Source: Terebella lapidaria
Lineage: Eukaryota; Annelida; Polychaeta; Terebellida; Terebellidae
Reading direction: 5' to 3'
Length of the DNA: 64,000 nt
NCBI GenBank assembly: GCA_949152475.1
Contig: OX424570.1
Span: 23,990,694-24,054,693, forward strand
A model generated the notes under the pieces. It was not told where the DNA came from. It did not search any database and saw nothing but the letters and a program-made list of their open reading frames with translations. The translations under genes were made by a program, and so were the position numbers. Positions 35,601 to 46,232 of this stretch are shown piece after piece; the first letter of the stretch is position 1, and each line of letters starts with the position of its first letter.

Positions 35601-37527
35601 TGGATGACACCCACCTGACCATCAACAAATCAATTGATATCTATGATTTATATGTATTGTACACTGTGTTGTACAGAAAGGTTTTCTCTGTAAGTTTGCG
35701 ATGACTTTGAGCAAGCATGTTAAAACAAAACCTCAAATTTTTGATGTCTAATTGTAACAATGGGTAACTAATCATGAACTGATAAATTGTTACTCGAATC
35801 CTCACATACCATCAAACTTACTCACCCTATACACGTTACAAGTGAGAAGGGGTGCCAATGACCCTATTGCTCCATGACTACATAGCGTTACTTGATGATC
35901 AGCAGTCTGCAATTTACCAAAATCGTGAAAAGTTGATCATAGATAGTCACATAGGTAAGAAAACCCAACCAAAATGGTGAATATTGCCGAATATTGAAAA
36001 ATATATCACTATACATATATTTCAATATGTCCTGTTTTCTTGATTAATTAACAACGAATCACCATCGTCAATTTGTAACATACTTTACAACAGGCAGCCA
36101 GGATATTCGTGACACATTCTCTCGTGCAAGCAGTCCTTGACATCACTTGTATCAGCTGTGGGATTATGGTCGCATCCTGGAACAGCCAACAACATTACAT
36201 TTAATCAATGCTGCTGTCATCTTAACACTCTCTGACACTTAAATTTTTTAATGTATTTTACAATTTTCGGGGATCGTTTTCGGGAAGTTGTAAAAATGGT
36301 TCCCACTAAAAACATTGCAAAGTTACTTCAATTACGATTCTTGCTTTACCTGGTATATCGCTTCGAAAGGTGCATGTGGATAACTGAATATCGTTCGCAG
36401 GCAACGCAAGCAAGCTTCCACATATCTAACATCTGGATGACTAATGTCTAAGTAAGAAATGACATAAAATATTGAAAATTGCTCTGATCATATAGCTGTC
36501 AAGAAAGATATTTTGGCAACACCTTTTCAATAACCAGTGATCTCAAACCTTTTAAAAGCACGGAAATGACGCCTGCTTCGATTAACATCCTCAGATTATC
36601 CTCCGTGCCTTTGGCTAAACTTCCGAGAACGACAGCACACTCGACTTTCAGTTCCACGGAGCTCTCCTGATCCAGCATGAACTGTAGTAATCTGGAGTGG
36701 ATATACATGATATATGACAGATATTTTTTAAATATATGAATAAAAAGCAAGAATTAATTGACAACAGTTCACATATATTGCGTTTTTAACAGAACTATGT
36801 GAACATATATATCTTCCATAGAGGTAGACTGCCCTTTCAATAAACTGGGGATAATTTTGTGCCACATTGTATTATGGGCCTATGGCATACACAGATGTAC
36901 ACATATATGGTAGAGGTGCATGATGTGAATTAAATACTACGAAATGTTTACTGTGGTTGTCTTCATTGCAGAATAATAGATCAGTAAATCAGCGAAAAAA
37001 GAATCAAATTTTGTTTCAAGCAGGAAAGTCGTTTGCACCTTTAGGACAAAATGACTCTTATGTATATGAATATCAGCATTACCTTGGCACAATGCCTAGT
37101 GCTGCAACATGTGATTTTTGCTTGACGTTACCGATGACCATATTTTTCAAGTGTCTGAAAAATTTGAGAAACAATGTTTTCATGAACATAATCAAATGAT
37201 CCCCTAAAGTACATGAATATCCCACAAGAACAATAAAATTGTACATTGCTACGACTTATTTGAAGCGCTGAAATATTTCTTTTCAAGTAATGATCAGACA
37301 TGCACAAAATCATTTTGCCAAGAACAAGATCCTGTTAATGTCAAACCAGTCCTTCTGAAAAATTTGATTTAAATAAGACTGAATTCAATATTTATGACAG
37401 ATCTGTCAGCATAATATGCAAAACATTTCTTTCCTCTAGCAAACCAAGTTACTCACATGACGGATGGAAACCAATGTTGTGAGTCGGGCAGAAACAGCTC
37501 TTCCAGGAAACTTCGTGAATCTATCTC
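23642..37527 (-). CDS. ARMC8: ARMC8, armadillo-repeat subunit of the CTLH/GID ubiquitin ligase (20 exons; initiator exon not found)
   Basis: ARMC8 (yeast Gid5-like) is a scaffold and substrate-recruiting subunit of the CTLH/GID E3 ligase. Exons: 37527-37457, 37154-37083, 36691-36549, 36447-36350, 36176-36084, 35906-35826, 35555-35480, 35217-35127, 34656-34596, 34331-34125, 33659-33570, 33264-33100, 32610-32524, 32208-32116, 31883-31734, 31507-31412, 31117-31022, 30828-30756, 24053-23960 and 23669-23642 (stop). Phases agree throughout and total 654 residues, close to the roughly 673 of vertebrate ARMC8. Family landmarks: [125 protein letters not shown], and the C-terminus KIALQQF. The first exon with the Met (about 10-20 codons) lies upstream of 37527 and was not identified. 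The intron 30755-24054 carries the DIRS element. Confidence 0.95.
24125..24323. repeat. DIRS left inverted terminal repeat (199 bp)
   Basis: ATACTTACCTCTGACTCTGG to CACTTTTGTT is apparently identical, inverted, to 30103-30301. It contains GGCGAGCCCTCATTCGCCAA, a short hairpin. On the outer side it has a unique 38-40-bp extension (TCAAAAGTTC...ACTATGC), as expected for the unequal DIRS outer ends. Confidence 0.95.
24407..24497. repeat. DIRS internal complementary region
   Basis: The first half (GTCAGAGGTAAGTATGCATA ... AACTTTTGAT) is the complement of the left outer end. The second half (TTGTTATGCTAAGCGATACT ... CTCTGACTCTGGGG) is the complement of the right outer end. The two halves are fused without a gap, so this 91-bp segment records the circular junction of the element. 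In DIRS1-type replication it templates completion of the ends. Its position near the 3' (left) repeat is canonical. Confidence 0.95.
24727..26385 (-). CDS. DIRS tyrosine recombinase (open frame; recombinase part about 25950-24727)
   Basis: It integrates the DIRS circle in place of a DDE integrase. The recombinase starts near residue 150 of this frame (HSFRKAGFS, then [18 protein letters not shown], a core-binding helix bundle). The catalytic domain carries the first Arg in SAKRVSEL (about 25400), the H-x-x-R box in AHEVRAIST (about 25010) and the nucleophile Tyr in FSSFYLRD (about 24912). The R, HxxR and Y residues are all present and the frame is uninterrupted to the stop at 24727. The first 150 or so residues overlap the RNase H region in another frame and are not likely translated as such. 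Confidence 0.9.
   Translation of the reverse strand: MGGVAGCQPSGPSHPRLHEHHRRRPLSEGSDLLELVSEPPGLQSPVASLGSTSLGPVRHIPEQSSASLCVPVPGPSCLGGRRLRSGLVHPLGVRFSTGLTGSRGSTEDSVKLGPDHLGGSLLASQALVSGTPGASDGSSTVVTTDPQPASSRTSVSRASGRSPSSRVEIIRHSFRKAGFSKNAAKRMSRTVRSSSERLYQAKWRVFSSWCGRRQVDPRRPPLPTVADFFVWLRDKRKRALTTVKGYRAALSNVLASHGLDISTSREISALFKSFAQDLPPVSRAPKWDLSLVLCSLNESPYEPLEEAELRFLTHKTVFLLALASAKRVSELQGLSAEVLHPEDWSSVTLQYHLGFLAKTETPSALAAGMRTFSVPALSQLATDCGDLSLCPVRALRLYLKRTKPSRPRESHLFLPFSASRGQVSKNTISLWIKAVVTRAYSKDRRDLHQLYGRTAHEVRAISTSWSFAHNMSLQDLMKAATWRSHSTFSSFYLRDVSLLADDLYHLGPIVAAQVIVQPTASSAKSPGGGGGGAPSQHLATAHRLTRDSTTGM
25950..27707 (-). pseudogene. DIRS reverse transcriptase / RNase H, frameshifted
   Basis: RT begins near 27450 ([11 protein letters not shown]) in one frame. 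It continues near 27260 in a second frame ([20 protein letters not shown]), then in a third ([23 protein letters not shown] with the catalytic YxDD near 27020, [13 protein letters not shown]). RNase H and its connection follow ([30 protein letters not shown] near 26310). At least three frame changes are needed to join the domains, so this copy appears inactivated. Sequencing or assembly error cannot be excluded. The order RT-RNase H-YR fits DIRS. Confidence 0.85.
27710..30090 (-). other. DIRS 5' region (expected gag-like ORF1), decayed and repeat-bearing
   Basis: GC-rich and full of short overlapping frames (up to about 200 codons) without a recognisable domain. Where ORF1 is expected, a segment of about 130 bp (GGTAGAACACCGGCCTGAGA, then GGCTCACCGCCG, GAACACTAGCCGCCGTGG) recurs at 28165-28235 and 28300-28370. 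Related CCGCAGACTGACGGTCGGCC words lie at about 27965, 28280 and 28415. The ORF1 product cannot be assigned. Confidence 0.6.
30103..30301. repeat. DIRS right inverted terminal repeat (199 bp)
   Basis: Inverted partner of 24125-24323. It is followed by a 16-bp unique outer extension (CGCTTAGCATAACAAA) that reappears inverted in the internal complementary region. Confidence 0.95.
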
Positions 37528-38282
37528 CTGGAAAACAACGAAATGCATACACAATTCATAGGTTACATGTCGGACCTCATGGGCAATCTGAGATATGACC
37601 ATGGCTGTGATTGATTGAAAACTGCTTGTTGGCGTCGCTGCTGTCTTTGTTCACCTGTGAGTAACAAGACGTTTCACCGACACTGCCAGTTCACCTACAT
37701 ATCATCTGATTATCAGGATGAATCACTGACCGGTTACATCACAAGTTCACCAACAAGTCGATGACTCACAGCGGGCATAGGTTTTATCACAGACATGTAA
37801 AGTTTGGGGGTATTATAGCCTACTGTGTTGTGCAGAGGTGCATGTGAAAGTTTCACTAGCCGAGATTCAATAGAGTGTTTGGCATTGGCTGAGTTATCGT
37901 GGCTATATTCCATCACATGCATAATTTTGAACACACCGAAAAACTGGGGATAGAAAAGTACATGTAAGACAGTTTACAAGTGCCCACATGGTGGCAGACC
38001 TGTTCATAGACAGCTACAAGCATCATGAGGATGTTAAATGTGTGAACAGAGCCAGTATCTCGCTACAGTTATGTGTTGTTCTGGATAGCGAGCTGTTCAG
38101 CACCCAGAGATCAATACATGTGCAGTATTTAACCTCGTGAAGTTGTGAGTCAAGAGCCCCTATGATAATCTGGCAGTGCATTAGATTATTGCATATAAAC
38201 AGCCCTTTCGATGAAAATTCCACTATTGGACTACACTAGACTGTTTGCTATAACACATCAAGCTGAACGGCGTGATCGCCAC

Positions 38283-38869
38283 TAGGGTCAGAACAAGTAC
38301 AGATTTCGTAACTCGAGTACTCGGGTGTTGTGACTCGACTCGTAATCGAGTACTCGTACAAAAATACCAAATGTAGATTGCACTGGCAAAATTTTTCGAA
38401 TAGATCGGCAATTCACCCTGTAATGCACTGTGACTGGCAGTACACTACTGAATTAATGAGTGGGGGCATTCAGAAGGTAAAATCGTATGTTGCCAAGCAG
38501 TTTAGAATTAAATATCTGGATATATAATCACTAAATCACTGAACAGCTAAGTTGCAATCCTTCTCAGATGGGCGCAGACATCTTGTTTGCATCATGTGAC
38601 TTAGTTGACAGTGCACTCGCTAGAGCCCAGAGGCAGCATAAGTGATTCGCCAGGTGGCGCATCTAGTTCTTGTTTGAAACAATGTCAACAAGAACTCAAA
38701 TTTTGATCTTTTCTCAACGTTTTGTCATGGTTTTGAGCGCTCATTTCATGATATTTACTGAAATTAAAGTCTTAGTTTCGTTCAACGAGTACTCGGTTAT
38801 CAATTTAAAACTTGGTTCTTGCTGTGACTCGACTCGTTGACGAGTACTCGAGTACTTGTGATGTCCCTA
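38283..38869. mobile_element. hAT-type MITE with 8-bp target duplication
   Basis: The element is flanked by ATCGCCAC at 38275-38282 and 38870-38877. It begins TAGGGTCAGAACAAGTAC and ends inverted (...ACTTGTGATGTCCCTA). Arms contain inverted ACTCGAGTACTCG, TGTGACTCGACTCGT and CGAGTACTCG blocks. An 8-bp duplication and TAGGG-type termini fit the hAT superfamily. No transposase is encoded. It lies upstream of ARMC8. Confidence 0.9.
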
Positions 38870-39629
38870 ATCGCCACTCGGTGTTAAAACCTCAAATTAA
38901 AGTTGTGAGAGTGACAGTAAGTGGCAGTGCCAATGAAACGTCTTGTATTTTCGCTGCTTTGCCCCTCAGAGGAGACGATGTTGTTTGCCGAGTCTGACTG
39001 ACTGTGTAACCAATGTTAACAATGGCTGTGTACATGTTTATTGTACATGTTCAGCCCAAAAACAGAGTCACCGAGGTAAATGCTAGTCATTTCCTGAGCC
39101 GACACGGATTTCGCCTGACACCCTGTCACAGTGGGTCAGGATTTGTGAGCTTATTTCAGAAAAAAAATTGTTTTGAATGCATGAAATACACTCTGTGTAT
39201 CATTTTCTTCATATCTCAGTTGTTTCCAACAGTTTTTGTCCCTTCATTTTAAGTTAATTCCTTACTTTGTCACTTGACAGTTGTATGTTTACATTTTCAT
39301 CATGGTGCAGTTTTGTCATGCTACACACATTGCACTCGAATTAGGGAGCATCATGCAATCAGCTGATGATGGGTGTGATGTCATAATCCGGGAAATATTC
39401 CCCTTTTGGGACTTTTGGCGCCAAATCTTAGATTGAAAGATTTTAGCCTGTGGTTGAATAGTGCCCTGTCCGTGAATAGTGCTAAACTGCTATGTTTATT
39501 GACTGATAACAAATCCAGAAACAGTAGTCTAATCAATCAATGTCATCTCCCGCCATCGAACTGAAATGGATAGATCTCTAGGCCTACTTAATGACAGTGA
39601 TTGTGTGAATAAACGGAGGCCGGGCCGCC

Positions 39630-39646
39630 GGGGGGGGGGGGGGGGG
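39630..39646. repeat. Poly-G tract
   Basis: A run of about 17 G within a GC-rich patch (GCCGCCG before, GAGGCGGGGGCGG after). G4-forming potential is likely. Confidence 0.8.
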
Positions 39647-40127
39647 AAGAGGCGGGGGCGGTCTATGGTAAGGACCATGTGTGGTGTGAATGGGCCAATG
39701 CAATGACCGGCAGCATTGGCGGCAAGATTGACCCATGACATGTACTCATATACTTGGTCTAAATGACGAATAAATGTACAAAGATTTGAATATGAGACTG
39801 GGAATATTTATAGTAATCATACCATGGCTGAGGGTATCATATTGTTCACAGCAGTACCGAAAATGAAAGAAAATAGAAGATTTTTCTCCCGTTTTGTTTT
39901 TCCCGGAAGTCGCAAGTGACTGCATAAAATACGGAAATACACTGAAATCGGATATATCACCGTTTAGTACGTCTCACACTCGCCAGGATAAATAGAAAAA
40001 TATTCGTATTCAAGTAAAACACTGTGCTGGGGGTGTTTGTGTCATGTGTGAAGTCATTCTAAGACTTTAGTTGCATTCAAGTAGTTCTTCTGAATATGTA
40101 TTGGGGTGTAAACTGTGAAACAGATTG

Positions 40128-40473
40128 CATATCTATACTCTGATTTTTCTAACTCGTTTACACTGTTTTTCGCCAATATTTTTGTGATGCTAAACGCTAT
40201 CATTCTATAACTTGGCAACATTGCTCCGCTACAAAACCGAGCAAATGCAGAAAATTGTGTGCGGGTCCAGAAATTAAATAATAGGGCTAAATTTAACATT
40301 GGGGTAGATTGCCAAATTTTTCAATATTCGCGATACAAGTCTGAAATTTGGTAGAAAATTGCCGTTTGACTCCCAGGTGAAGTATGCCAGGTTATAGAAC
40401 GATAGCATTTAGTATCACAAAAATATTAGCGAAAAACAGTATAAACGAGTTAGAAAAATCCGAGTATATATGC
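40128..40473. mobile_element. Foldback MITE with about 90-bp arms
   Basis: 40128-40217 (GATTTTTCTAACTCGTTTAC, CTGTTTTTCGCC, AATATTTTTGTGAT, GCTATCATTCTATAAC) is matched inverted by 40386-40473 with about 90% identity, around a 168-bp spacer. No coding capacity. No target duplication was identified. Confidence 0.75.
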
Positions 40474-41509
40474 TGGTATAAAAACATATAACTAGAGATC
40501 TCTCGTTCTATGGTAGAAACGATGCATCATCGAAAATATGTGTTGATGGCCCTGCAATGAAGTTCAAGTTTGAACATATTGAAACAATTTACAAGAGAGA
40601 AGTGGTTAGATTTTGTTATATAAATGTGAGAATAAAGACCTGAACTGGCTTGGTAATCAATTCATATAGTGCTGGAGTTCATGGGTTTGTGCATTGGTAG
40701 GCCTATATTTTGTAATTGTTGTTTGTCGCAAATTTCGCTACAAATGTAGGCTTAATAAATTCATGGATCACCACAAGGTTGAAGTGTGACAATGTTTTAA
40801 TGATAGATTGAAAAAAAACTCTGAAAAAAAAGATTGAAGAAAGGCCCACCATGAACCACTTATATAACGCCTGGTATTTGTCCAAATTAAGCCACACTGC
40901 CATGGCGTCACCGGGGGCAAAAAGTGTTGCTTCTAAATAAGCATAACTGCACAACGAGTGAATAAATCCTTCTTAAATCATAAACAAACTTTTACGGTCG
41001 TGATGAAACGGGAATGAACGGACACTGTGAAGTCAATATAAGCATAGAAATGTAAACCCTCGGGTATAGTTCCATGATATAAATACAGTGGCGGATTGAA
41101 ATGGGGCAAATAGGGCATTTGCCTCTGGCTCGAGATTCTGACCTAAGGCTACTTAGTCGATGAAGTTATTCGATTATGTGTCATAACTAGGTCCATGTTT
41201 CAGTTATATTTTGTCGTTTATTATGTTGCAATGTATGAGGTATAAGTTCACACGTAGAACCTCTTCCGATGCAATCCTTCACCTGGGTCTACGTCCGCGT
41301 CGTATTCATATCGATATTTTATTCTTTCTTTTGAGATCATTCACAATCACTTCCACAGAAGCGGTAGGCTACATATCCACTTCCAAGTTTTGAACAACGA
41401 CATTCAGTTTGCTGAGATCGCGATGATACTTCTTTTAATATCAGAATTTGCTTAGTATTTAATTTACTTCTGATTTTCCATCAGCATGATATACCTTGTA
41501 ACTTTATCG

Positions 41510-42985
41510 GACGTTCGTCATTTTTCATTTTTCATGATCAAATCTTCCTGAAATTTTGCACAAAAATGCCTGAAAATATTTCGAGAGGGAGGTATTATTT
41601 TGAGTTTCGCATTTTTACCAAAACGGCGGCCGTTTTTGACGAAAATTGGCCAGCTTTGGACTTTGATGGTCTTTTTCTTTCTCAAAATCTGTTCAATAAC
41701 TTTTCTGTGATGCGTAAAAGTTTCGTTACCCTTGAATCACGTTTCTGCGTGTGACGGCCATTTTGGTTTTTCGACCGGTCGATGAATATTTGTTTTTCGT
41801 CTTAAATCAAGTCACTTGTTTGAGCCATTTCCAGCAACAACAAAAATTACCATTGAAAATCTTTTTGAAGTTCATCCACTTTTTCCTTCATAAGACCAAT
41901 CCTGTTTATTTTTCTGTTTCTCGTCCCTGCGCGCTTACCTTTTTTTGTGAAATGTTGAGAAAAAACAAACAAGATAAATATGTAATATTACGGAAATAAA
42001 AGCGATTTGGAGCACAAAATTCCGCCAATCTCTGTGAAGCTTTATAATACCCATAGTGGTCTTGTAGCACAACTTCAGGAGTGTTTATGAAAGATGTATC
42101 CAGAGTTTTGCTCAACCTAACATTTTAAATTATCAATTCTTATCACAAATAAGGGTCTAAGATTCAATATGGATCTATGATGTATTTTAGATTCTCAAAG
42201 ACATATGTCTCCCACTCCAACATCGTTTGCATTCAGAGAATTATCGCTTCGTATGTTGTTTTTTATTTGAGGGTCCGTTTGTTTTTTTCCGCCCTCCATC
42301 CTAGCGTTTTATTTTCCAAAGGACGAGAAACATACAATTAATCAGGAGTGGCCTAATGGTAGCTGTATGAAGAAAGCTACTAACACTTGAGATAAAGCGT
42401 AAGTATTGGCACATTCAAATGGAAAATCATATATGGTGGTTTCAAGATGACCTTGAATTGACCTTCACTCGCCTTGAAAGGTCAAAACTTTTTGTAAAAA
42501 AAAAAAAAAAAAAAAACGATGATTTTTTTTCACTTTGCCGACCATTTTCTCGAAAGCTGTCTGACCAGTTTGGACATTTTTGTTTTAAAATATTATTTTT
42601 ATGTACCTTCATGATGTGTATATTAGTTTCGTTGCCCTTGAGTCGCCGATCTGCATGTTGCATCAATTTCGATTTTCCTACAGGCTGGCGAAAAAAAGTT
42701 GCCCAAATCAAGTCACTTTACGTTTAGAGCAATTTCCAGCCAAAAAAAAAACTTGTTGCCACTCAAGACCTTGAATATTGCTACATTCAGAAATACATGA
42801 GAGTCTCTCTTATGCATTTCTGCTACATTTAAATGGGAAGCCATATATAGCGAACTTACGAATGACCTTCAGTTTGACCTTCAGTGGTCTCGAAAGGTCA
42901 AAACGCCAATATTGGTGAACAAAGTTGTGGGTTAACACCAAACATTTATCCGGTAACTTTTCTTAGACCTTGGGCTAATTTTCAT
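41510..42985 (+). mobile_element. Tandem-core transposon, copy C (divergent)
   Basis: It has the same order as copy B: CGTTCGTCATTTTTCAT near the start, CTTCCTGAAATTTTGCACAA, then CGGCGGCCGTTTTTGACG and CTCAAAATCTGTTCAATAAC. Diverged GACCTTGAATTGACC / GACCTTCAGTTTGACC core units lie around 42440-42900. It closes TTATCCGGTAAC, CTTGGGCTAATTTT. The start is truncated or diverged. An A run of 20 or so lies at 42497-42516. It encodes nothing recognisable. Confidence 0.7.
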
Positions 42986-43190
42986 GAAGATATTTTCGTA
43001 AGCTCTATAGCCAAGTTAGGCCTATAGTCTGATACTGCCTTTTCCTCAGATTGCTCTACAGTAGGGACGTACTTTCGATCAACCTACTGTAGAACCATCT
43101 GAGCAAAACATACAGTTGGGCTGATCTTTTTTGTGATCATATCGATGTAGTGTATACATATATTTTGCATTCAAGGCTCTTGAACTTACG

Positions 43191-43908
43191 GAGCCCCTGA
43201 GGTGACATAGCGAAAATATTTATTAATCCGTGCGCATGAATTGTTAAATCGTGCGCACAGATTAATGAATATTTTCGGTATGTCACCTCAGATTTAGCAG
43301 TTCGTGCGCACGAAATACTAATTTGTGGCCACGAAATACTAATTTGTGGCTACGAAAGACTAATTCGTATCCACGAAATACTAATTTGTGAGCACGAAAT
43401 ACTAATTCGTGCACACGAATTGTTAAATCGTGTGCACGAATTGTTAAATCATGTGCACGGCTTACCTAACTAATCCGTGGGTACAATTTAACAAATCATG
43501 AGCACGATTTAACAATTTGTGCGCATGAATTACTAATTCGTGCGCACGAATCAGTATTTCGTGTCGATGGATTGGTAAAACTAATTCGTGGGTATGATTT
43601 ACCAATACGTGGGCACGAATTAGTATTTCGTGTGCACAAAATAGTAAATTGTGCCTTACTAATTCGTGCGCACGAATCAGTATTTCGTGTCGATGGATTG
43701 GTAAAACTAATTCGTGGGTATGATTTACCAATACGTGGGCACGAATTAGTATTTCGTGTGCACAAAATAGTAAATTGTGCCCACGGATTGCTAATTCGTG
43801 GCCACGAATTGTTAAATTATGTGCTCGGTTTGGTAAACCGTGCGCACGATTTGTTGATTCGTGCGCACGGATTAATAAATATTTTTGGTATGTCACCTCA
43901 GGGGCTTC
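43191..43908. mobile_element. Micro-palindrome foldback element, copy 1
   Basis: The ends are inverted: GAGCCCCTGAGGTGACAT at left and ATGTCACCTCAGGGGCTTCG at right. Between them is a dense array of dyad words such as ATTCGTGCGCACGAAT, GTGGCCAC and GTGCACAC linked by TAATTCGT / TTGTTAAATCGT. A 126-bp segment is exactly tandemly duplicated (43531-43656 and 43657-43782). Long open frames on both strands across it are repeat artefacts. No transposase is present. Confidence 0.8.
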
Positions 43909-45000
43909 GTTTCAGTTTTCTCGTTACTGAACCCGTCATCCGATACATTTTTGGGGCATGGCGTGGCGTCCACATTCTAATCTTTCAAGTTTACGAGCAA
44001 ACTTTCATAAAATTGTGTACAAAATTATCCAAAAGTGGAAAGTATTTGTGGCGATTTCGCCCAAAGATCACGGCAGGAGATTCTTTGTGAACACTACTCC
44101 TACTCACTATTCCTGCAACGCCCTCAAATCCTCTCGTTCCATAGTGCTGTAACAATGGTCTTACGTTATCCCTCGTGTCTCGTTCTCCAGGGGTTATAAA
44201 TATTCTGAAGCCGTCTTGTTCAGTGGAATTGTCTCAAGTGCTGGCAAGGCGAGAGGACGACGGAGGGCTCGGCCATTAGCTCTACGTCCCTACGGTTCCC
44301 ATAGGGGGCCCAGGAGGGGGACCGTGATGATTTGGGGCTCGTCCCTGTGGTCACCGGTCCCTCGCCCTGGGATGGTGCGACACAGGCTCTGGCAGACCGT
44401 CGGGCTGTCCAAGGTTCTATGCCTGCGGCAGTGCCGTCGGCAAGCCGGCCACAGTTAACACCACGGTGATGATCCAGTATCTGAGTGGTGTCCGTACGTC
44501 TGGGCTTGCTAGGCGGGCTGCTACCTAGTTAGCGTTTCTGAAGTAGATACTGCGCCCGGAGTGACCCTCGGTTAGCGGCTTATCCGCGAGGATCCGGGAT
44601 AGCGGACGACGTGAAACTTTAAATTTTACATATTTTGATCATGTTTCGATGAAAAACGGCCAATTTTAAACTCGTCCATTTAAGGCGGTCATTTTCTCAA
44701 AATCTGCCTTTGGACAAACTTCTTTCCAATTCCACACAAGACCGAAAAGTAGTCCCAAATGTCTCAAATACATAATTTGGCTCTTGGAAAAACTACGCTT
44801 GTAGATACAGAGCAGCTAGGTTTGTGATTTTGAGCATCGGCGCATGTATATACATGGCGCATCTTTCGGTGACCTCGAACTTGACCCTACTTAAATTTTG
44901 TGGTATTTTCGAAGGTCACGTCTGAACGGAAATGTGTGCATTGATCTCCGCTCAGGCCGTGTTGTTTTTTCTTTGTTTCCCGTCAGCAATTATTTTGAGA
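43909..45000 (+). mobile_element. Tandem-core transposon, copy D (split by a solo LTR; right end unclear)
   Basis: A diverged start (ACTGAACCCGTCATCCGATA, GGCATGGCGTGGCGTCCACA, then TTACGAGCAAACTTTC) corresponds to the beginning of copy B. The match resumes after the LTR with GATGAAAAACGGCC...GGCGGTCATTTTCTCAAAAT, and GACCTCGAACTTGACC occurs near 44870. The 3' end could not be fixed. Confidence 0.55.
44047..44630 (+). mobile_element. Solo LTR, copy 1 (584 bp)
   Basis: It starts TGTGGCGATTTCGCCC and ends TTTTACA, flanked on both sides by TATT (44043-44046, 44631-44634), a 4-bp target duplication. TG...CA ends, an internal TTATAAATA box near 44196 and similarity along its length to 56037-56669 support an LTR. 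No internal retroviral-like region is attached, so it is best read as a solo LTR left by recombination. Orientation is inferred from the TATA box. Confidence 0.75.
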
Positions 45001-45842
45001 GAAAAACACAAACCTTTTTGTCTTTTTTCCCCTCATAAATGATGTTTTTCTAGCCCCAAAAACACACAACTTCGTGAAGGATAGTAAACGGTTTCCATTT
45101 TGCTGTTTCCCACTCTGTTATTATCCATAAAGTATTTAATAGCTTAGCAAATGGTCAAATGACATTTATTTTACATTTTTGGCATGAGTTACTTTGTGAA
45201 AAAAGATGGTATCATGATGATAAACGTCTGTGTGTTTTTTTCTGTGTTTGTTTTTTTTCCTGGCTGGCGGGTACTTTTCGGAAAAAAAGTTGACGGGAAA
45301 CAAAGAAAAAACACAACATGACCTTATCAACTATTTGCTAAGTTGACGCATTTATATAAATGATATTATGACGTTGAATGCATGTTGTTGAAAACTAAAG
45401 TACTCCCCATTCTGATACAACTCTATCATTATATCGACTATGAGTTTATTTGGCATGAAAAAGAAAAATGTTGACTATACCACGCTTGAACAGTGCTTCT
45501 GAAATGTTTATTAACTCGAGTATCGCATCATTTTGTGAAGCAAGTCCGTAAAATTGGTTTGGCTTCATTGCCAGATTACAGAAAGAAAGAATGATATTAT
45601 ATATAGCATTTTATATGAACTCGACTCTACCTCTGCACTCCAAATGTAACGAATATATAGTGGGAACCAAAATACAGTGATTTATGTGCTCTCTTGCTAC
45701 GTTTTACTTGTACCTGATATATTATTTTATTTTATCATTTTCAGGTTACCGAACCTCTGGTCTGGTAACCTGTTGGTATGGCATTGCATCCGTTGTGGGT
45801 CAATGTCTACATTTTCTTCATCGAAGTTTATGGTCGATTCTA

Positions 45843-46232
45843 CGGAGCCCCTGAGGTGACATGCCCAAAAATATTTATTAATTCGTGCGCAAAAAATAAT
45901 AAACCGTGCACACAATTTAACAATTCGTGGCCACGAATTAACAATCCGTGGGCACGATTTAGTATTTTGTGCGCACGAAATACTAATTTGTGGGCACGAA
46001 ATACTAATTCGTGCCCAGTAATTGGTAAATCGTGCCCACAGATTAGTTATACCAAACTGCAGCGTGGAATACTAATTCGTGCGAATTGTTGAATCGTGTG
46101 CGCGAGTTGTTAAATTGTGCTCACGAATTGTTAAACGATGCCCACGGATTGTTAAATCGTGTCCACGGATTGGTTAAGGTAATCTGTGCGCACGAATTAG
46201 TATTTTGTGGCCACATACTAGTACTTTGGTAT
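45843..46232. mobile_element. Micro-palindrome foldback element, copy 2 (right end decayed)
   Basis: It begins with the same GGAGCCCCTGAGGTGACAT terminus as copy 1, preceded in both cases by AC. It contains the same GTGCGCAC / GTGGCCAC / GTGGGCAC dyads linked by TAATTCGTG and TTGTTAAATCGTG. It ends GGTATGTCACC and lacks the final CAGGGGCTTCG. No coding capacity. Confidence 0.75.

Noticed and set aside
36957..37199. Plus-strand frame preceded by a TTGCAG acceptor-like site ([12 protein letters not shown])
   Set aside because: It overlaps antisense to the ARMC8 exon 37154-37083, which fits phase and family sequence. The plus frame has no support.
43191..43908. CRISPR-like regular repeats
   Set aside because: The units vary in length and sequence, have no unique spacers and are palindromic throughout. 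The window is eukaryotic.
43462..44090. Long open frames on both strands (144 and 172 codons) reading IRAHELV / LIRGHEL repeats
   Set aside because: They are translations of the micro-palindrome array. Repetition in both strands and all frames shows there is no gene.
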